In this document: positions 14,339 through 24,479 of the stretch, one piece after another
Numbering within the stretch: the stretch's first letter is position 1
Layout: every line of letters starts with the position of its first letter
Assembly (NCBI GenBank): GCA_034190875.2
Contig: CM067348.1
Location: 29,904,057-29,968,056 of the forward strand
Source: Urechis unicinctus
Taxonomy: Eukaryota > Annelida > Polychaeta > Xenopneusta > Urechidae
Direction: 5' to 3'
Length of the DNA: 64,000 bases
Notes under the pieces: generated by a model
What the model was told of the DNA's origin: nothing
Seen by the model: the letters and a program-made list of their open reading frames with translations, nothing else
Databases searched by the model: none
Made by a program: the position numbers and the translations under genes

Positions 14339-15726
14339 ATGGCTGCTGGAAATTTCATTTCATCACTTCAGGAGAGCGACGAAGAGACATGGTATGGCAC
14401 AGGTCATTCGCAAACTATCGTTGCTTCGGCAGAGCATGTTTTGCCTTACCGATTCGAACCAGAAATGAACGAATTCGACGTCTCCGATGAGAGAAAAAAG
14501 ACACTGGCGATGTCACTGCTGCGTCTGGGTCTCACGCGGGTCATCCTGCCCAGGACATAGGGCTGCTACAGATCAATGCTTGGTAAGCTATGTCTGATTC
14601 TGCTTGTGCACCAGTTCATCGTATATGTGTTGGCATGTAACGAAGTTAATCCATAAATTTCACAAACAAAATATGTAAGCTCTATTCCTAACAGTAGACT
14701 ATACAACAGAGCTTTGCAGCAAATAATTCTTCCATATCAGACAGCAGACATGAGATACCACAAAGTTTTTTTTCAAATCAAGTGGTTGCAAGGGTTCATG
14801 TTTACAAATTGTACCATGTAAATGTAAATGCTCCTCCACACGAATTGCAAACAAACTAATTATTGACTGCTGTTAATAAATAGAGATCCTCTTTTATTTA
14901 AAGTAGGCCTTATCAAAGGCTGAGTACAATATTTTTAAAAGTTGATGTAGAATGATTCTCAGGTAGAATATATATAGGAGAGCAAGTACCACAGCTGTTT
15001 TCTCATAGGATTGTCAGTTAGCCCATAAATGATTGTATAACTGGACTTTAGGAGGTGAAGATTATGGTATAATATTATCATCATGGTCAGTGTTACATCA
15101 GAGTTTCTATGAATGCAGATGCTAAAACATATTTGCCATACAATATGTCATCCTTTATTACAAACATTAATATTCCCATCATTACATCATGTTACAGGTG
15201 TTTGTGTGGCTACTGTCAACCAATGCCAGAGGTGGAAGAATCTGTGTGCTATGTGGAAATTCCTTGAGTCATGACCTCAATAGAGAACAGCCCATTCCCA
15301 TTGGTGGCATAACCCAGCATTCTGGTTTCAGCCCAATCTGTTTGAACCCTTGGGCCTTGCAAGTGGGATATTTCTCCTACAAACAACAGCACGGGCACAT
15401 GTCAGATAATGATGTAAAAAGGTGACAATGTTTTCTATTATTTACACATAAATCTGTACGAAGGCTAGCAGTCATTATTTACGATTTAATTATACTTATT
15501 GATACTGGTATGACAAAAAATATTTGAGCATGGTTAAATCAACAATGTCACATGGTTATTTTACAGACGTTACAGGTATACTGCATACAGACAGTTTGTT
15601 CGCTGGTGCTGGGGACATCTTGGACAAAAGATAAGAGTTCCGTTACCAGCCTGCGCTGTTACAACAATACAAAATAACTTCCCAGCACCAGACTATCAAG
15701 GATTCCTCTACCCTCCACTCACCTAG
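14339..15726 (+). CDS. P2X7 cytoplasmic (P2RX7-C)-like zinc-binding protein, three exons, two frameshifts as sequenced
   Basis: Exon 1 (14339-14582) starts MAAGNFISSLQESDEE, then VLPYRFEPEM, and ends at donor TTG|GTAAGC. Exon 2 (15198-15421) starts after TTACAG. The join gives W-C-L-C-G-Y-C-QPMPEVEESVC, and later HSGFSPICLNPWALQVGYF. Exon 3 (15567-15726) starts after TTTTACAG and reads RYRYTAYRQFVRWCWGHLG, then VPLPACAV and YPPLT before TAG. These are hallmarks of the Cys-rich cytoplasmic 'ballast' domain of P2X7, which also occurs as a stand-alone multi-copy gene in invertebrates; zinc is held by Cys/His like those seen here. All splice phases fit. Two single-base shifts interrupt it: at an A6 run near 14494-14499 and between VCYVEI and SLSHDLN near 15255. 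It is either a young pseudogene or a gene hit by base-level assembly errors. ATG context (AGAAATGG) is good. The function of stand-alone copies is unknown. Confidence 0.75.
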
Positions 15727-16130
15727 GACTTGTCTTGATACATGCAGAACCTACACTGGTGTGCGTCAATGGCTTGTGGTGGATCTGGTCTCATCGCATC
15801 TGCACACATTGGAGGTGGTGCTTCTGTCTTGGGCAGGGTTGGCTCATAGCAAACCAGCTAGAACTCAGCCATCAGGCACTTGACATACATTGAAACATAA
15901 CAGGAATCAAGTCACAGCTTGCACACCATACTGTTGCTTATTACCTTATAGTTATACCTCCATGGTAATTGAATTTGTTGTTGTTTACATTTTATATATC
16001 AGTAAAAATAATCACCAAATGTTGCCTTTGTTGCTACTTCAGTGACAACATGCCCCTGCTTAAACTTGGGGTATCTTAGCTTGAAGACTGGATCCCCAGC
16101 TTATGTTGTCGCCTGTTCTCTGATATCTGT
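15723..16130 (-). other. possible downstream exons of the THAP gene
   Basis: Two minus-strand stretches look coding. One (about 16019-16125) reads GDPVFKLRYPKFKQGHVV, preceded by an AG acceptor-like TATCACAG. The other (about 15723-15860) reads YEPTLPKTEAPPPMCADAM, then Gln/Asp-rich residues, and ends at a TAG in the CCTAGG palindrome that also holds the stop of the facing P2RX7-like gene. Both lie downstream of the THAP exon in its direction of transcription. Splice sites are weak and no transcript evidence is available, so this is tentative. Confidence 0.3.
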
Positions 16131-16423
16131 GATACAATGAACCAATTAAACGTGACCTACATATATTTGGCATATCAGCACATGTAAACAAATTTAATGA
16201 CTCCCAAATTTAAAAACAAACACCACCATCAAGGAGCACTGTAAAAAGCAACATATTATATCCTAAGAATGATACTTGCCTGGCAACCATATCATCAACT
16301 TAACAAGATAATGGACTATTTATTCAATACTAATACAACAAGAAGTCTCTCACCCTGTGCTTCTCTATCTTGATAAGGGCAGGTCAGCTTTTCTTGGGCT
16401 GGGGGAGGAGGGGTTCACTTGCC

Positions 16424-16720
16424 TCACCATCCTTTCTTGATAGTTGATTGCTTGACAGCAGAGGCCTTCGCAAAAAGAGTTGGCACAGCAGCTTCTTTCA
16501 TAACCCGCTTACATCGTGGTATCCAACCAAGCTCTTCTCTGAGTTTCGGTGCCTCCTCAAAACATTCCTCGGTGAAATGAACCGAGCACACAAAGTACTT
16601 GACCAGGCCCGGCCATTTGTCTCGCGATCGTTGTTTTTTTAAATCGTCCTTACCAGTAAAACCTGAACAAGCTCTAGCCGTCCCGACTGATACGCGAGCA
16701 GCCCCTAACACAACAACCAT
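16424..16720 (-). CDS. degenerate THAP-domain protein (N-terminal exon)
   Basis: 98 codons from ATG at 16720. THAP is a C2CH zinc-dependent DNA-binding domain found in host regulators and in P-element and Kolobok transposases. Seen here: KYFVCSVHFTEECFEE (the C-x2-H half, Cys45 and His48), ELGWIPRCKRV, and AVPTLF near residues 79-83, the usual end of the domain. The first Cys pair is missing: the expected places near residues 5 and 10 are Leu and Val, and the stretch between is short, so zinc binding is probably lost or the 5' end is shifted by an indel (there is an A/T run near 16634-16641). A donor-like GTGAGG follows at the stop, so more exons are likely. It faces the P2RX7-like gene in the same element. 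Confidence 0.55.
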   Translation of the reverse strand: MVVVLGAARVSVGTARACSGFTGKDDLKKQRSRDKWPGLVKYFVCSVHFTEECFEEAPKLREELGWIPRCKRVMKEAAVPTLFAKASAVKQSTIKKGW

Positions 16721-17012
16721 TAACTATCGCGTTCAGGCGGTCACAAGATGACTAAAAACGATCCAAAATCCCCAAAACGAGAGACGAACTCCGACTATGT
16801 AAACAACGGGGAACTCTGAGAACGGCCTCCCTTACCTGACGTCACACGCATGGTTGACCTAGATAATGGCTGCCGCAACGTTTTGTCGGGCGCGCTAATT
16901 TGAACTGACATTTTATCAAGTTTTGGCCTTAATTGATCAGATGCAACGGTTATTGGACCGGTTTGAGTTTATTGATCACATTATGAATTGATTTCAGCAA
17001 AGAACCTATATC

Positions 17013-17031
17013 CGTGCGATAGGCACTTTAA
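17013..17031 (-). repeat. right terminal inverted repeat
   Basis: Exact complement of 14089-14107, ending CTTTAA, so the TTAA lies at the outer edge on both sides. Confidence 0.7.
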
Positions 17032-17240
17032 GTAAGTGCCATGCAGCTCTGAGTTGCAGTCAATGTCAGTTTGCAATTGTTGTACGTTATACATGATAGC
17101 CCATCAACGCGATGTGTTGAGATGCACATCAACGGATTCGTCCGCGCCCGCCATTAGCGACTGGCGCACTCGAGCATTTCGCGCATCCGTCTGACCCGTC
17201 CTTACTCAGCGCAGCGACGCATCGGGAGTCAATCGCGAAA

Positions 17241-18733
17241 TTGGACAGCCTTAACAGTCACGCCGGACACGTAGACGTCAATAAAGATACATTGTACGAC
17301 ATTGACAACCTACGCATCAGGCTCGATAATCCTCACCTGACAAAAGCCCAGGTTCTCCAACTAAATGAAATGATTGAAAATTATGCAAATCTGGCAATCT
17401 TGGTAAAACTCATTTGGCTGAATACACCATCAGGCTCAAACCAGGTGCCGTACCTAGACAATCAAGACCTTACAGGACCAACCCTGTCATGAAAAAAGAG
17501 ATCAACAGACAGATAGATGAACTACTAAGACAGGGAGTCATTGTCCCTTCGCATAGTAGTCAATGGCAGTCGCCCATGGTAATGGTAGCGAAGGGGACTA
17601 AAAAGTCCAGAAAGCATATGCCGCATGCCACAAAACCTACACAATATCGCATGTGTCTTGACTACAGATACCTCAATTCACAAACAGTTAAATCCACTGT
17701 TGCTATACCACGCATGGATGTCACGCTTGATGAGATAGGTCATAGTAAGCCAAAACACTTTTCTTGCCTAGACTTAGCCTCTGTCTTCTTCAAAGTTGGC
17801 TTAACAAAAGAATGTCAAGAATACACCACATTTGCAACACCTGACTACAAGTCCTACAAACTTACAAGACTCAGTATGGGCTTACAACAATCACCCTCTT
17901 GGTTTCAAGAGTTAATGATGCAGATTTTGTCAGATTGTCTTGGTAAATACGCTTTGGTATACATCGATGATATCATTGTTTACTCTGCTTCATTTGAGGA
18001 GCACTTCCAGCATCTGCGCCATGTTTTTGAGCTATTAAGAAGAGCTAATCTCAAGCTTCATCCCAAAAAGTGTTCCCTCTTCAAGGAAGAGGTTGAGTTT
18101 CTGGGAATGAAGCTCACACGCAAAGGTACCCTACCAAGAGATAATCACTTGCAAGTTGTAGCAACTTACCCCACTCCCACTAACGTCAAAGCAGTTCGAT
18201 CATTTCTTGGGCTGGCGAATTTTTTTAGGAAGTTTATCCCAAATGCTGCTGCTGTTTGTAAGCCTTTGAATGATCTGACAAAGAAGGACGCGAAATTTAT
18301 TTGGACGACAGAATGTCAGCGGAGATTCGATCAATTAAAGAGTCAGCTCACGTCCAATCAGATTCTCGCATATCCTGACTTCGATATGCCATTCATTCTC
18401 TACACAGATGCTAGCACATCAGCCATTGGTCACTGTCTGGCTCAAAGGGACGACAACGGGAATGAAAGACCAATTGGGTACGCATGGAGAGCCCTAAATA
18501 AACATGAAAAGAATTACTCAATAACCCACCTCGAGCTGCTGGCAGCAGTCCTTGGATTTACTTACTGGAAGTCATATGTGGAAGGAAGTAAATTCACATT
18601 GGTAATGGACCACAAGGCTTTACTGTCTATTCTTAACACCAAGCAGACAGTACCCAAACTAATCCGCTGGGCATTAGTATTGCAATCCTACGACTTCGAA
18701 TACCAAAAAGGGAGCACTAAACTCGGCCGCTGA
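17241..18733 (+). pseudogene. Ty3/gypsy reverse transcriptase and RNase H, frameshifted
   Basis: A short N-terminal frame (17241 to about 17410) with VNKDTLYDIDNL and LTKAQVLQLNEM passes by a frame change into a 439-codon frame (17414-18733). The latter shows LAEYTIRLKPG, RPYRTNP, YRMCLDYRYLN, FSCLDLASVF (first catalytic Asp), SMGLQQSPSWFQ, YIDDIIVYS (catalytic DD box), EVEFLGMKLT, VRSFLGLANFFRKFIP, then RNase H motifs LYTDASTSAIGHCLAQ, THLELLAAV and VMDHKAL. All polymerase aspartates are present. The block after the first Asp reads SVFFKV where SGYWQ-type residues are usual. The frame ends LGR-stop, while the neighbouring frame keeps the expected AADALSRR, showing a one-base shift near 18715. 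Confidence 0.88.
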
Positions 18734-18928
18734 CGCCCTCAGTAGACGGTAATATGACACCACCCGATGTAGTAACGATGACGTCATCGACGCTTACCCT
18801 GATTTTGCTACCATCAATACCTCACAAGATCTTACTGTATGCCCAGTTACGACTCGGTCGGCGACAAATAAACAACCTATGATAGACAGTCACAACAGTA
18901 CTACGCGGCTCCCGATCCCAATACACAA

Positions 18929-19450
18929 ATGGATTGCGATTATCAGCATCAGGAGCAAGCATACAAGAATCCCAGTGCTTTAAGTTCAAAGACGCAGCGT
19001 ACACTCAGCCATAAAGCCGTCGGCGTGACAGTCGATGTTATCCGTGCCGAGCAAGGACATTGTTCATTCTGCACCAACATGATGCGATGGCTACAAGATG
19101 ATATCCTTCCAAATTCGAGCAAGGAAGCGAAGAAAGTTCTAGAGAGAGAAAACAACTATATCATAGAGGACGGCCTCCTTCACCATTTATTTAGACCCGT
19201 GGCATCTAATCCAGGAGACTTCTCGTTATCGCTGGTCATGCCAGAGACACTCAGGCATGCAGTTTTGTCCCAATGCCACGACTCCGCATTAGCGGGTCAT
19301 GTGGGTATTAACAAAATGTTATCTGCCTTGAAGCGGAGATTATCTTGGCCAGGTATGTATCGTGATGTACGGGAATATGTTGATAGCTGTCCTCAGTGTA
19401 TAGGTACCAAGCGTTCTCACCGACGAGAATTTCGATGGACGCGATGTTAA
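18929..19450 (+). pseudogene. Ty3/gypsy integrase N-terminal zinc domain, catalytic core missing
   Basis: The frame holds LRHAVLSQCHDSALAGHVGI, ALKRRLSWPGMYRDV and REYVDSCPQC, the H-x-H...C-x2-C zinc-binding (H2C2) domain that opens retroviral-type integrases. Straight after the last cysteine the expected D,D-35-E core of about 150 residues is absent, and the sequence runs into integrase C-terminal coding in another frame. This is an internal deletion that removes catalysis. Confidence 0.75.
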
Positions 19451-19459
19451 GATCAGCCG

Positions 19460-19821
19460 AGAACAACATACAAAGTCGCGGGGATCACCTACAAGACATA
19501 TTGCACTTTCAGTTAGCAGGCCGGGGTCTAGCTCTTATATCAGCCGAGGCTAACGAGGCCAAAATGAAAGCCATTTGGGACAAAACGGCCCGATCCGACC
19601 GAATTACCATTGGCACCATCGTCTACCTCCATAGCCCGGATCTTTCGACAATAGGAAACGGAAGTCAGAAGTTCGCCACAAGAAACAAAGGACCTTACAT
19701 TTTGGTTAAGACTAAGGAGCACACTGCCCAGTTGAAGGACCTTAACACCGGCAACTTCGTGCCTGGAATGATCACTTTTAACCGTCTAAAAATTGTCAAA
19801 TCGCGCGAACGGTTTCAATAA
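19460..19821 (+). pseudogene. Ty3/gypsy integrase C-terminal tail
   Basis: The frame ending at 19821 shows EAKMKAIWDKTA, TIVYLHSPDLS, RNKGPYILVKTKEHTAQLKD and ITFNRLKIV. The W/VYL...GPY.I....Y.L...R.K pattern is that of the SH3-like C-terminal domain of gypsy integrases. It follows the zinc domain directly because the core is deleted. The stop at 19819-19821 ends pol. Confidence 0.65.
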
Positions 19822-21289
19822 ATCTATTTCAAAACAAGTACAGTGAATATGTTTCTTTCAAACGTAACTAACGCACAACTGCTCAAGACAATAGTGTTAA
19901 TCAGTACACCCACACCCCAACCTCTGTGGCAAGGTCAGCTTCTGCTGATTGCTCCATGAGGTTCACACACACCACCATCCTCTGTGGCAAGGTCAGCTGA
20001 GGCTGCTTGCTCCTTGAGGTTTACACACCACCAGCCCCTGCGGTCAGATTCTGCTGCAAAGAATCATTATTTTGTTCAAATTCAACCCCCTTTTTTCAAG
20101 CTTAGTGCCTCGTGTATTAAGGTGTGAAGTCACACGCCGACAATTAAACAACCGCTCAGTTACCGTGTCGGTGTATGCCGCGCTTATTGCGATTTTTAGC
20201 TGGTATTGTATTAATGTATTTAGATATAGGATCTAGACTTATATAAATCCTGTTTCCCCTCAATAGTCGATCCATACAATCCCCATATTATGGATATAGT
20301 GCGGCTCATTCAAATACCCACTTATTTTTTTGCCAAACTCCCCGATATTTTAATAAATCGCTTAAATTTCATGATATGCGTTCCATGGATAGCGATCATA
20401 GAATTAAACAGTTCATATTGGCTTTCGGAAATCTAATTCGTCTTTGAGAAAGTATGTGTGATTTAGGTTTTATTAACGTGAAGCTCGAATGGTGACCATA
20501 ACCACGGATCACAGATCTGACGAGATCAATAAGTATCATGGTCAACATTTCAGGTAGCAGGTAGCCCGCAGGATCTTGTCCCAGACGTATAAGGATGAAC
20601 GGCCTACTGATTGGTATAATGAGTTTAGAACCAATTCCCGATCGCAGCTAAGCCTAGGTTGAGCTTAAGCTGTCTGTAAAATGTTGTTAGCCAATCAGAG
20701 ACACCCTCCCCGTACTACAGGCGTGAGCCAGGAGGCGACGTGGGGACACAGCATCTGCCTTGTACAACATACGCCACATTCCTTCTCTCTAGGGCCAGCA
20801 GTTAATCCTCAGGAACGCGCTAGGTCAGTGGCTCAAGTTGATGTCCCTGAGGGCCGACAATTCACGCCACGAGGTTGTCGAAGGAATAGACAAATAACGG
20901 CATGCCCTGTCGATTTCCCGTCAAGTTCTGCTTCGGGTTATAAGCAGACTACGCATCAACAGTCATGTGTACTTGGTGTTGTTTAGTTATTATAGTAGTT
21001 TAGTTATGCTCAGTGTGGTTGTCATACCGTGCTCTGTTCACAGTATTTAGGAGTTTGTACTTGTTCAGTAGCGTCTTTGGTCAATGGAACAGATCACTTT
21101 CAGCCAGAGGAGGCGTTGACGCGCGAATCCTGTCTGCGACATGATCAACCGGCCGAGGATCTTCAAGTATCACGTCGCTGCCTGGATCGAATGGACCCAA
21201 CAGTTCGGAAAGCTCACGTAAATGATAATTCTTATTGTGTAAATGATTGAATCACATTTAATTTGTTTTTACATAAATTTTTCAGCTTA
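19822..21289. other. retroelement 3' side and unassigned sequence
   Basis: Directly after pol comes a tandem pair of about 59 bp (CCTCTGTGGCAAGGTCAGC at 19920 and again at 19979, with a third partial unit near 20035). The rest may include an LTR remnant but I found no partner copy. A 101-codon frame at 20681-20986 has no recognisable motif. Confidence 0.4.
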
Positions 21290-21390
21290 AATGCAAGCAG
21301 TGGGCAAACGCAAGTGAAACGACCATGACTTGTCATCCACCAGCCCTGTTTTGCTAGTTTAGATGCAAGTAAAACGACCATGTCTTGCTC
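21290..21390 (+). repeat. two-copy tandem repeat of about 57 bp
   Basis: GCAAGTGAAACGACCATGAC near 21310 recurs as a near-copy at about 21366, with similar flanks. No function is apparent. Confidence 0.55.
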
Positions 21391-23612
21391 AGGCTATATT
21401 TATATTCCAATGGTATAACTTTCTCCTCCTGTAGAATAGTCAGGTTTACTGTTGTATGTCTAATCTTGCTTCTCTCCCCTTTGCCACATAAAATCTCACG
21501 CCAGGTAGGCCCCCAATGTTAATTAGTTTTAGCGTTGAGGTGCACAGAGAGGCCAACTCTCTGCTTGGCTCGGAATCACATGGGTTAGGAGTGTCGCACG
21601 ATGCTCGCGCTATCGATGCTTCGGCATTAATAGTGCCAGTTTCCGAGTACAGCCGGGGTATCCATGAGTAATTTAGATGCCCTAGCCACAGATATTGCGC
21701 CATGTCCCCACATAAAATTAAAATATGGTTGGATTTCAACCTCTAGAAAATAGGCCAGCCTGCACGACACCTACCAACATTTCACATGTTCAACAACAAT
21801 TATAGTAATAAAAGTAAGATATATAACAATGTAATAATAATACCATAAATATTTTGATTTTACTGAAAAAATAATTAATCGGACTAAAAAAAAATTTTTT
21901 ACCATAAGATTTAACTTCCCCCCTCTCCTCATACATACCCCATATTCCAGAGCCACATTACCTTCCTGTCCAGGCAACGCCCGATAGCCCCAACCCTCAC
22001 AGACCTGGCTACGGCATGTCCCATGAGAATTGGGATGGCGTGCCTTAGTCATTGAGGGAAGCAACTTATATTTCAAGATCAGTTCTCTCCTGGCCTCCGA
22101 GCTCAACACATCTCTCTCTTAAGTTTAGGCTAAGTTACATCTGAAATTCGAAATTGAAGTCAGCAAAATAAAGTTCAAGTTTGTATAAGCCCTACACCTG
22201 GAGTTCGATTCTTTACTTATTACAAGTGCGTATCGTGTGCATCTCAACACCACAAATCACGGTATGACAGACGACCCGTGTACACACTAATACACAACAA
22301 AAACAGGTGATCCTACATTCTTTATTCTTAAGGCGCGGCTCAACCTTTATATGGATTTTGTTAATCTTTAAGAACAAAACCCGAGGCCATAAAACTGTTT
22401 GATCACGCTACTCTTGCTGGTGTATGCATGCCAAATACTGTTATAATTTATAACACCATATACTATATGCCGATTGCTTAAACAATATTGGTGATTATAA
22501 CTTGAATTTTTATGTTGCATGGCCTATTGTATACAAGGTTGCCCTTTGCACGAGTTGTGTCAATATTTTAGTATCGTTAGAGCTAGTGTTGAATAGTTTT
22601 TAATGTAAGTACCGAATTATTTCGATCCTTTTATTCTCAGACCGTATAACATCACCATGAAACCATCACATTGTGTATAGCATTTACATTTGTCGCTGAC
22701 TTATAATGAGGGACCGTTGAATATGCGGATTATCCTTGCTGAACCATATCGACACCAACAGCAGTTCTTTTCCCTATACTTTTTTTGTTCTTGGGGTTAT
22801 ACGTATATATGATCGTCGTGATTGCTGATTCATGCTACTTTTAAATCGCTGATATCGCGAAACGCACTGCACGGAGACATTTACTTTTACATCACAACCA
22901 AGCAGCGGCTACATGTTCGTAAATAATCATCTACAAATAAATGGCAGCAGCCAATGCTATGCTACATTGTTGTAATAAACTCATTGTGAAGGTAACGATG
23001 ACAATGACGATGTCTAGCTGCATGCTGTAGGTCGTTTTTACCTCCCCAGGGCGGCGTTGCAAAGCTACTTAAATCATGACGGGATCCAATCGCTGACAAT
23101 AATATGACCAATGCTTCAGGGATGTATATCGCGGTGATATACCTCAATATGCATGCGCATATGAATAGGTTCGGCAAGCAAAACAGATAAATAATACATT
23201 GGTCAGGTTTGGGGTTTGACTGGTCCTGGGACACATGAAACAAATCAGTTAACTCTGACCAGCACATTGTATCGCGTTATCCGGATATTGTCATGCGGCG
23301 ACCAATGAAAATAGTAACATGGATGAAAAGGGCTTAAATGTGTGTTTATAAATACTAATTTATGATGTAGGTATTATGATTGATAGTATGCATAGTGGGT
23401 CATGTGACTATATCTATTACAAACAAACAAATGGACCACCTAGTGCAATGTAATCATTAAGCCACTTTGTCAACGATCATATACCGGACGCCCGAGTTAT
23501 ATGCTAATATAAATAAAAGCCATGACGATGCGAAACAGATGGTTTCTACTTGCAATAAATGACGTCGTAGTCGTGTTACAATAGCATAAGACAGTCCTCG
23601 TTCATGTCACTG
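21391..23612. other. no recognisable gene
   Basis: Two minus-strand frames (21446-21739 and 21771-22109) have no known motif. The tail near 22140-22210 (AATAAAGTTCAAG, then a T-rich end) could be an LTR or 3' UTR, without support. Confidence 0.4.
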
Positions 23613-23711
23613 CCATTATTGTCAATCAATCATAGTGGTAGTCGGCGAAAATTGGCAATGCAAACGTAAGGTACCATCCAAATTTCGAATAGAAAGCATC
23701 GTATGTCTTTA
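23613..23711 (+). repeat. direct repeat, first copy
   Basis: About 99 bp that recur at 23903-24001 (period 290) with only a handful of differences; it begins CCATTATTGTCAATCAATCA. No coding frame. Confidence 0.85.
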
Positions 23712-23902
23712 TGTGTTTCTGGTGTTATGATTGATATTAACGTATCTATCGTTGCCAACCCTGATATGAAATGATACCTATATGAGTGTCACCTCTTTCA
23801 TGTATTGCCAATTATCGCATAACTAACACGTCATTCATGCAACTATTTGTCAAGACAGTAGTGCACTGCCGGGTACAAAAATAGTTACTGGCAATTCACA
23901 TT

Positions 23903-24001
23903 CCATTATTGTCAATCAATCATAGTGGTAGTCGGCGAAAATTGGCAATGCAAACGGAAGGTACCATCCAAATCTCGAATAGAAGTCATCGTATGTCTTT
24001 A
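23903..24001 (+). repeat. direct repeat, second copy
   Basis: Near-identical to 23613-23711. The 190 bp between the copies do not repeat, so this is a recent duplication or a short tandem with a decayed spacer. Confidence 0.85.
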
Positions 24002-24479
24002 TAGACCGATTCTCAATAATCGATGAACAATGAGGCGAGCAAATGACGTACACAGCGCACTTCATCATGCTATGTAATTAGATAAGTACTCGTCACTGGA
24101 TTCAGTACCCTGCCCTGGTACACAGGTGCGGGTTAGACACTGGCCGTTATAGGCTTCATAGACCTGGAGGCATTCATTACTTCGTTCACAATGTGCCCAC
24201 TTGGACTACTTAACACAATTAATAGCCGATTTATTTGCACTTGACTGTTGAAGCAGACTAGATATTACAGGGGTCCAATAATTTCCTAATCTCTTACCAG
24301 AGCATTAATGACCACAAAGCTATTGAGCTATATTGGGAATATGTTCCGTGTGGTGAAAGCCATATAAAGGCATTTGAATCTTGATTAAAATCTTGTTATA
24401 TAATTCAATCAATGGAACCATGATGATGTTACATTTGAACAATTCCACATAATGGTATGCAGTGAATTGGCCATATTTC

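Larger units (their letters stand above)
14089..17031. mobile_element. putative TTAA-flanked DNA transposon carrying P2RX7-C and THAP genes
   Basis: The segment is bounded by a perfect 19-bp inverted repeat, TTAAAGTGCCTATCGCACG at 14089-14107 and its complement at 17013-17031. If TTAA is the duplicated target, the element proper starts AGTGCC. TTAA targets are used by piggyBac and Kolobok transposons, and THAP domains are known in Kolobok and P-element proteins. Inside, a three-exon gene for a P2X7 cytoplasmic-domain protein starts about 250 bp from the left end, and a THAP exon starts about 310 bp from the right end, pointing inward. No transposase catalytic domain is visible, so this is a non-autonomous or decayed element, or two host-like genes between matching ends. 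A TA target (mariner-like) fits the same bases. Confidence 0.5.
17150..19821 (+). mobile_element. Ty3/gypsy retrotransposon remnant (partial pol)
   Basis: Pol order is reverse transcriptase, RNase H, integrase zinc domain, integrase tail, which is the Ty3/gypsy order. Gag and aspartic protease are not recognisable upstream, where the TIR element ends at 17031. No pair of long terminal repeats was found, so this is a 5'-truncated, internally deleted relic. The reading frame is broken near 17400, 18715 and 19420. Confidence 0.8.

Noticed and set aside
20681..20986. 101-codon plus-strand frame near the gypsy relic
   Set aside because: No gag-, env- or other motif; composition looks non-coding. 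Could be LTR sequence but no partner was found.
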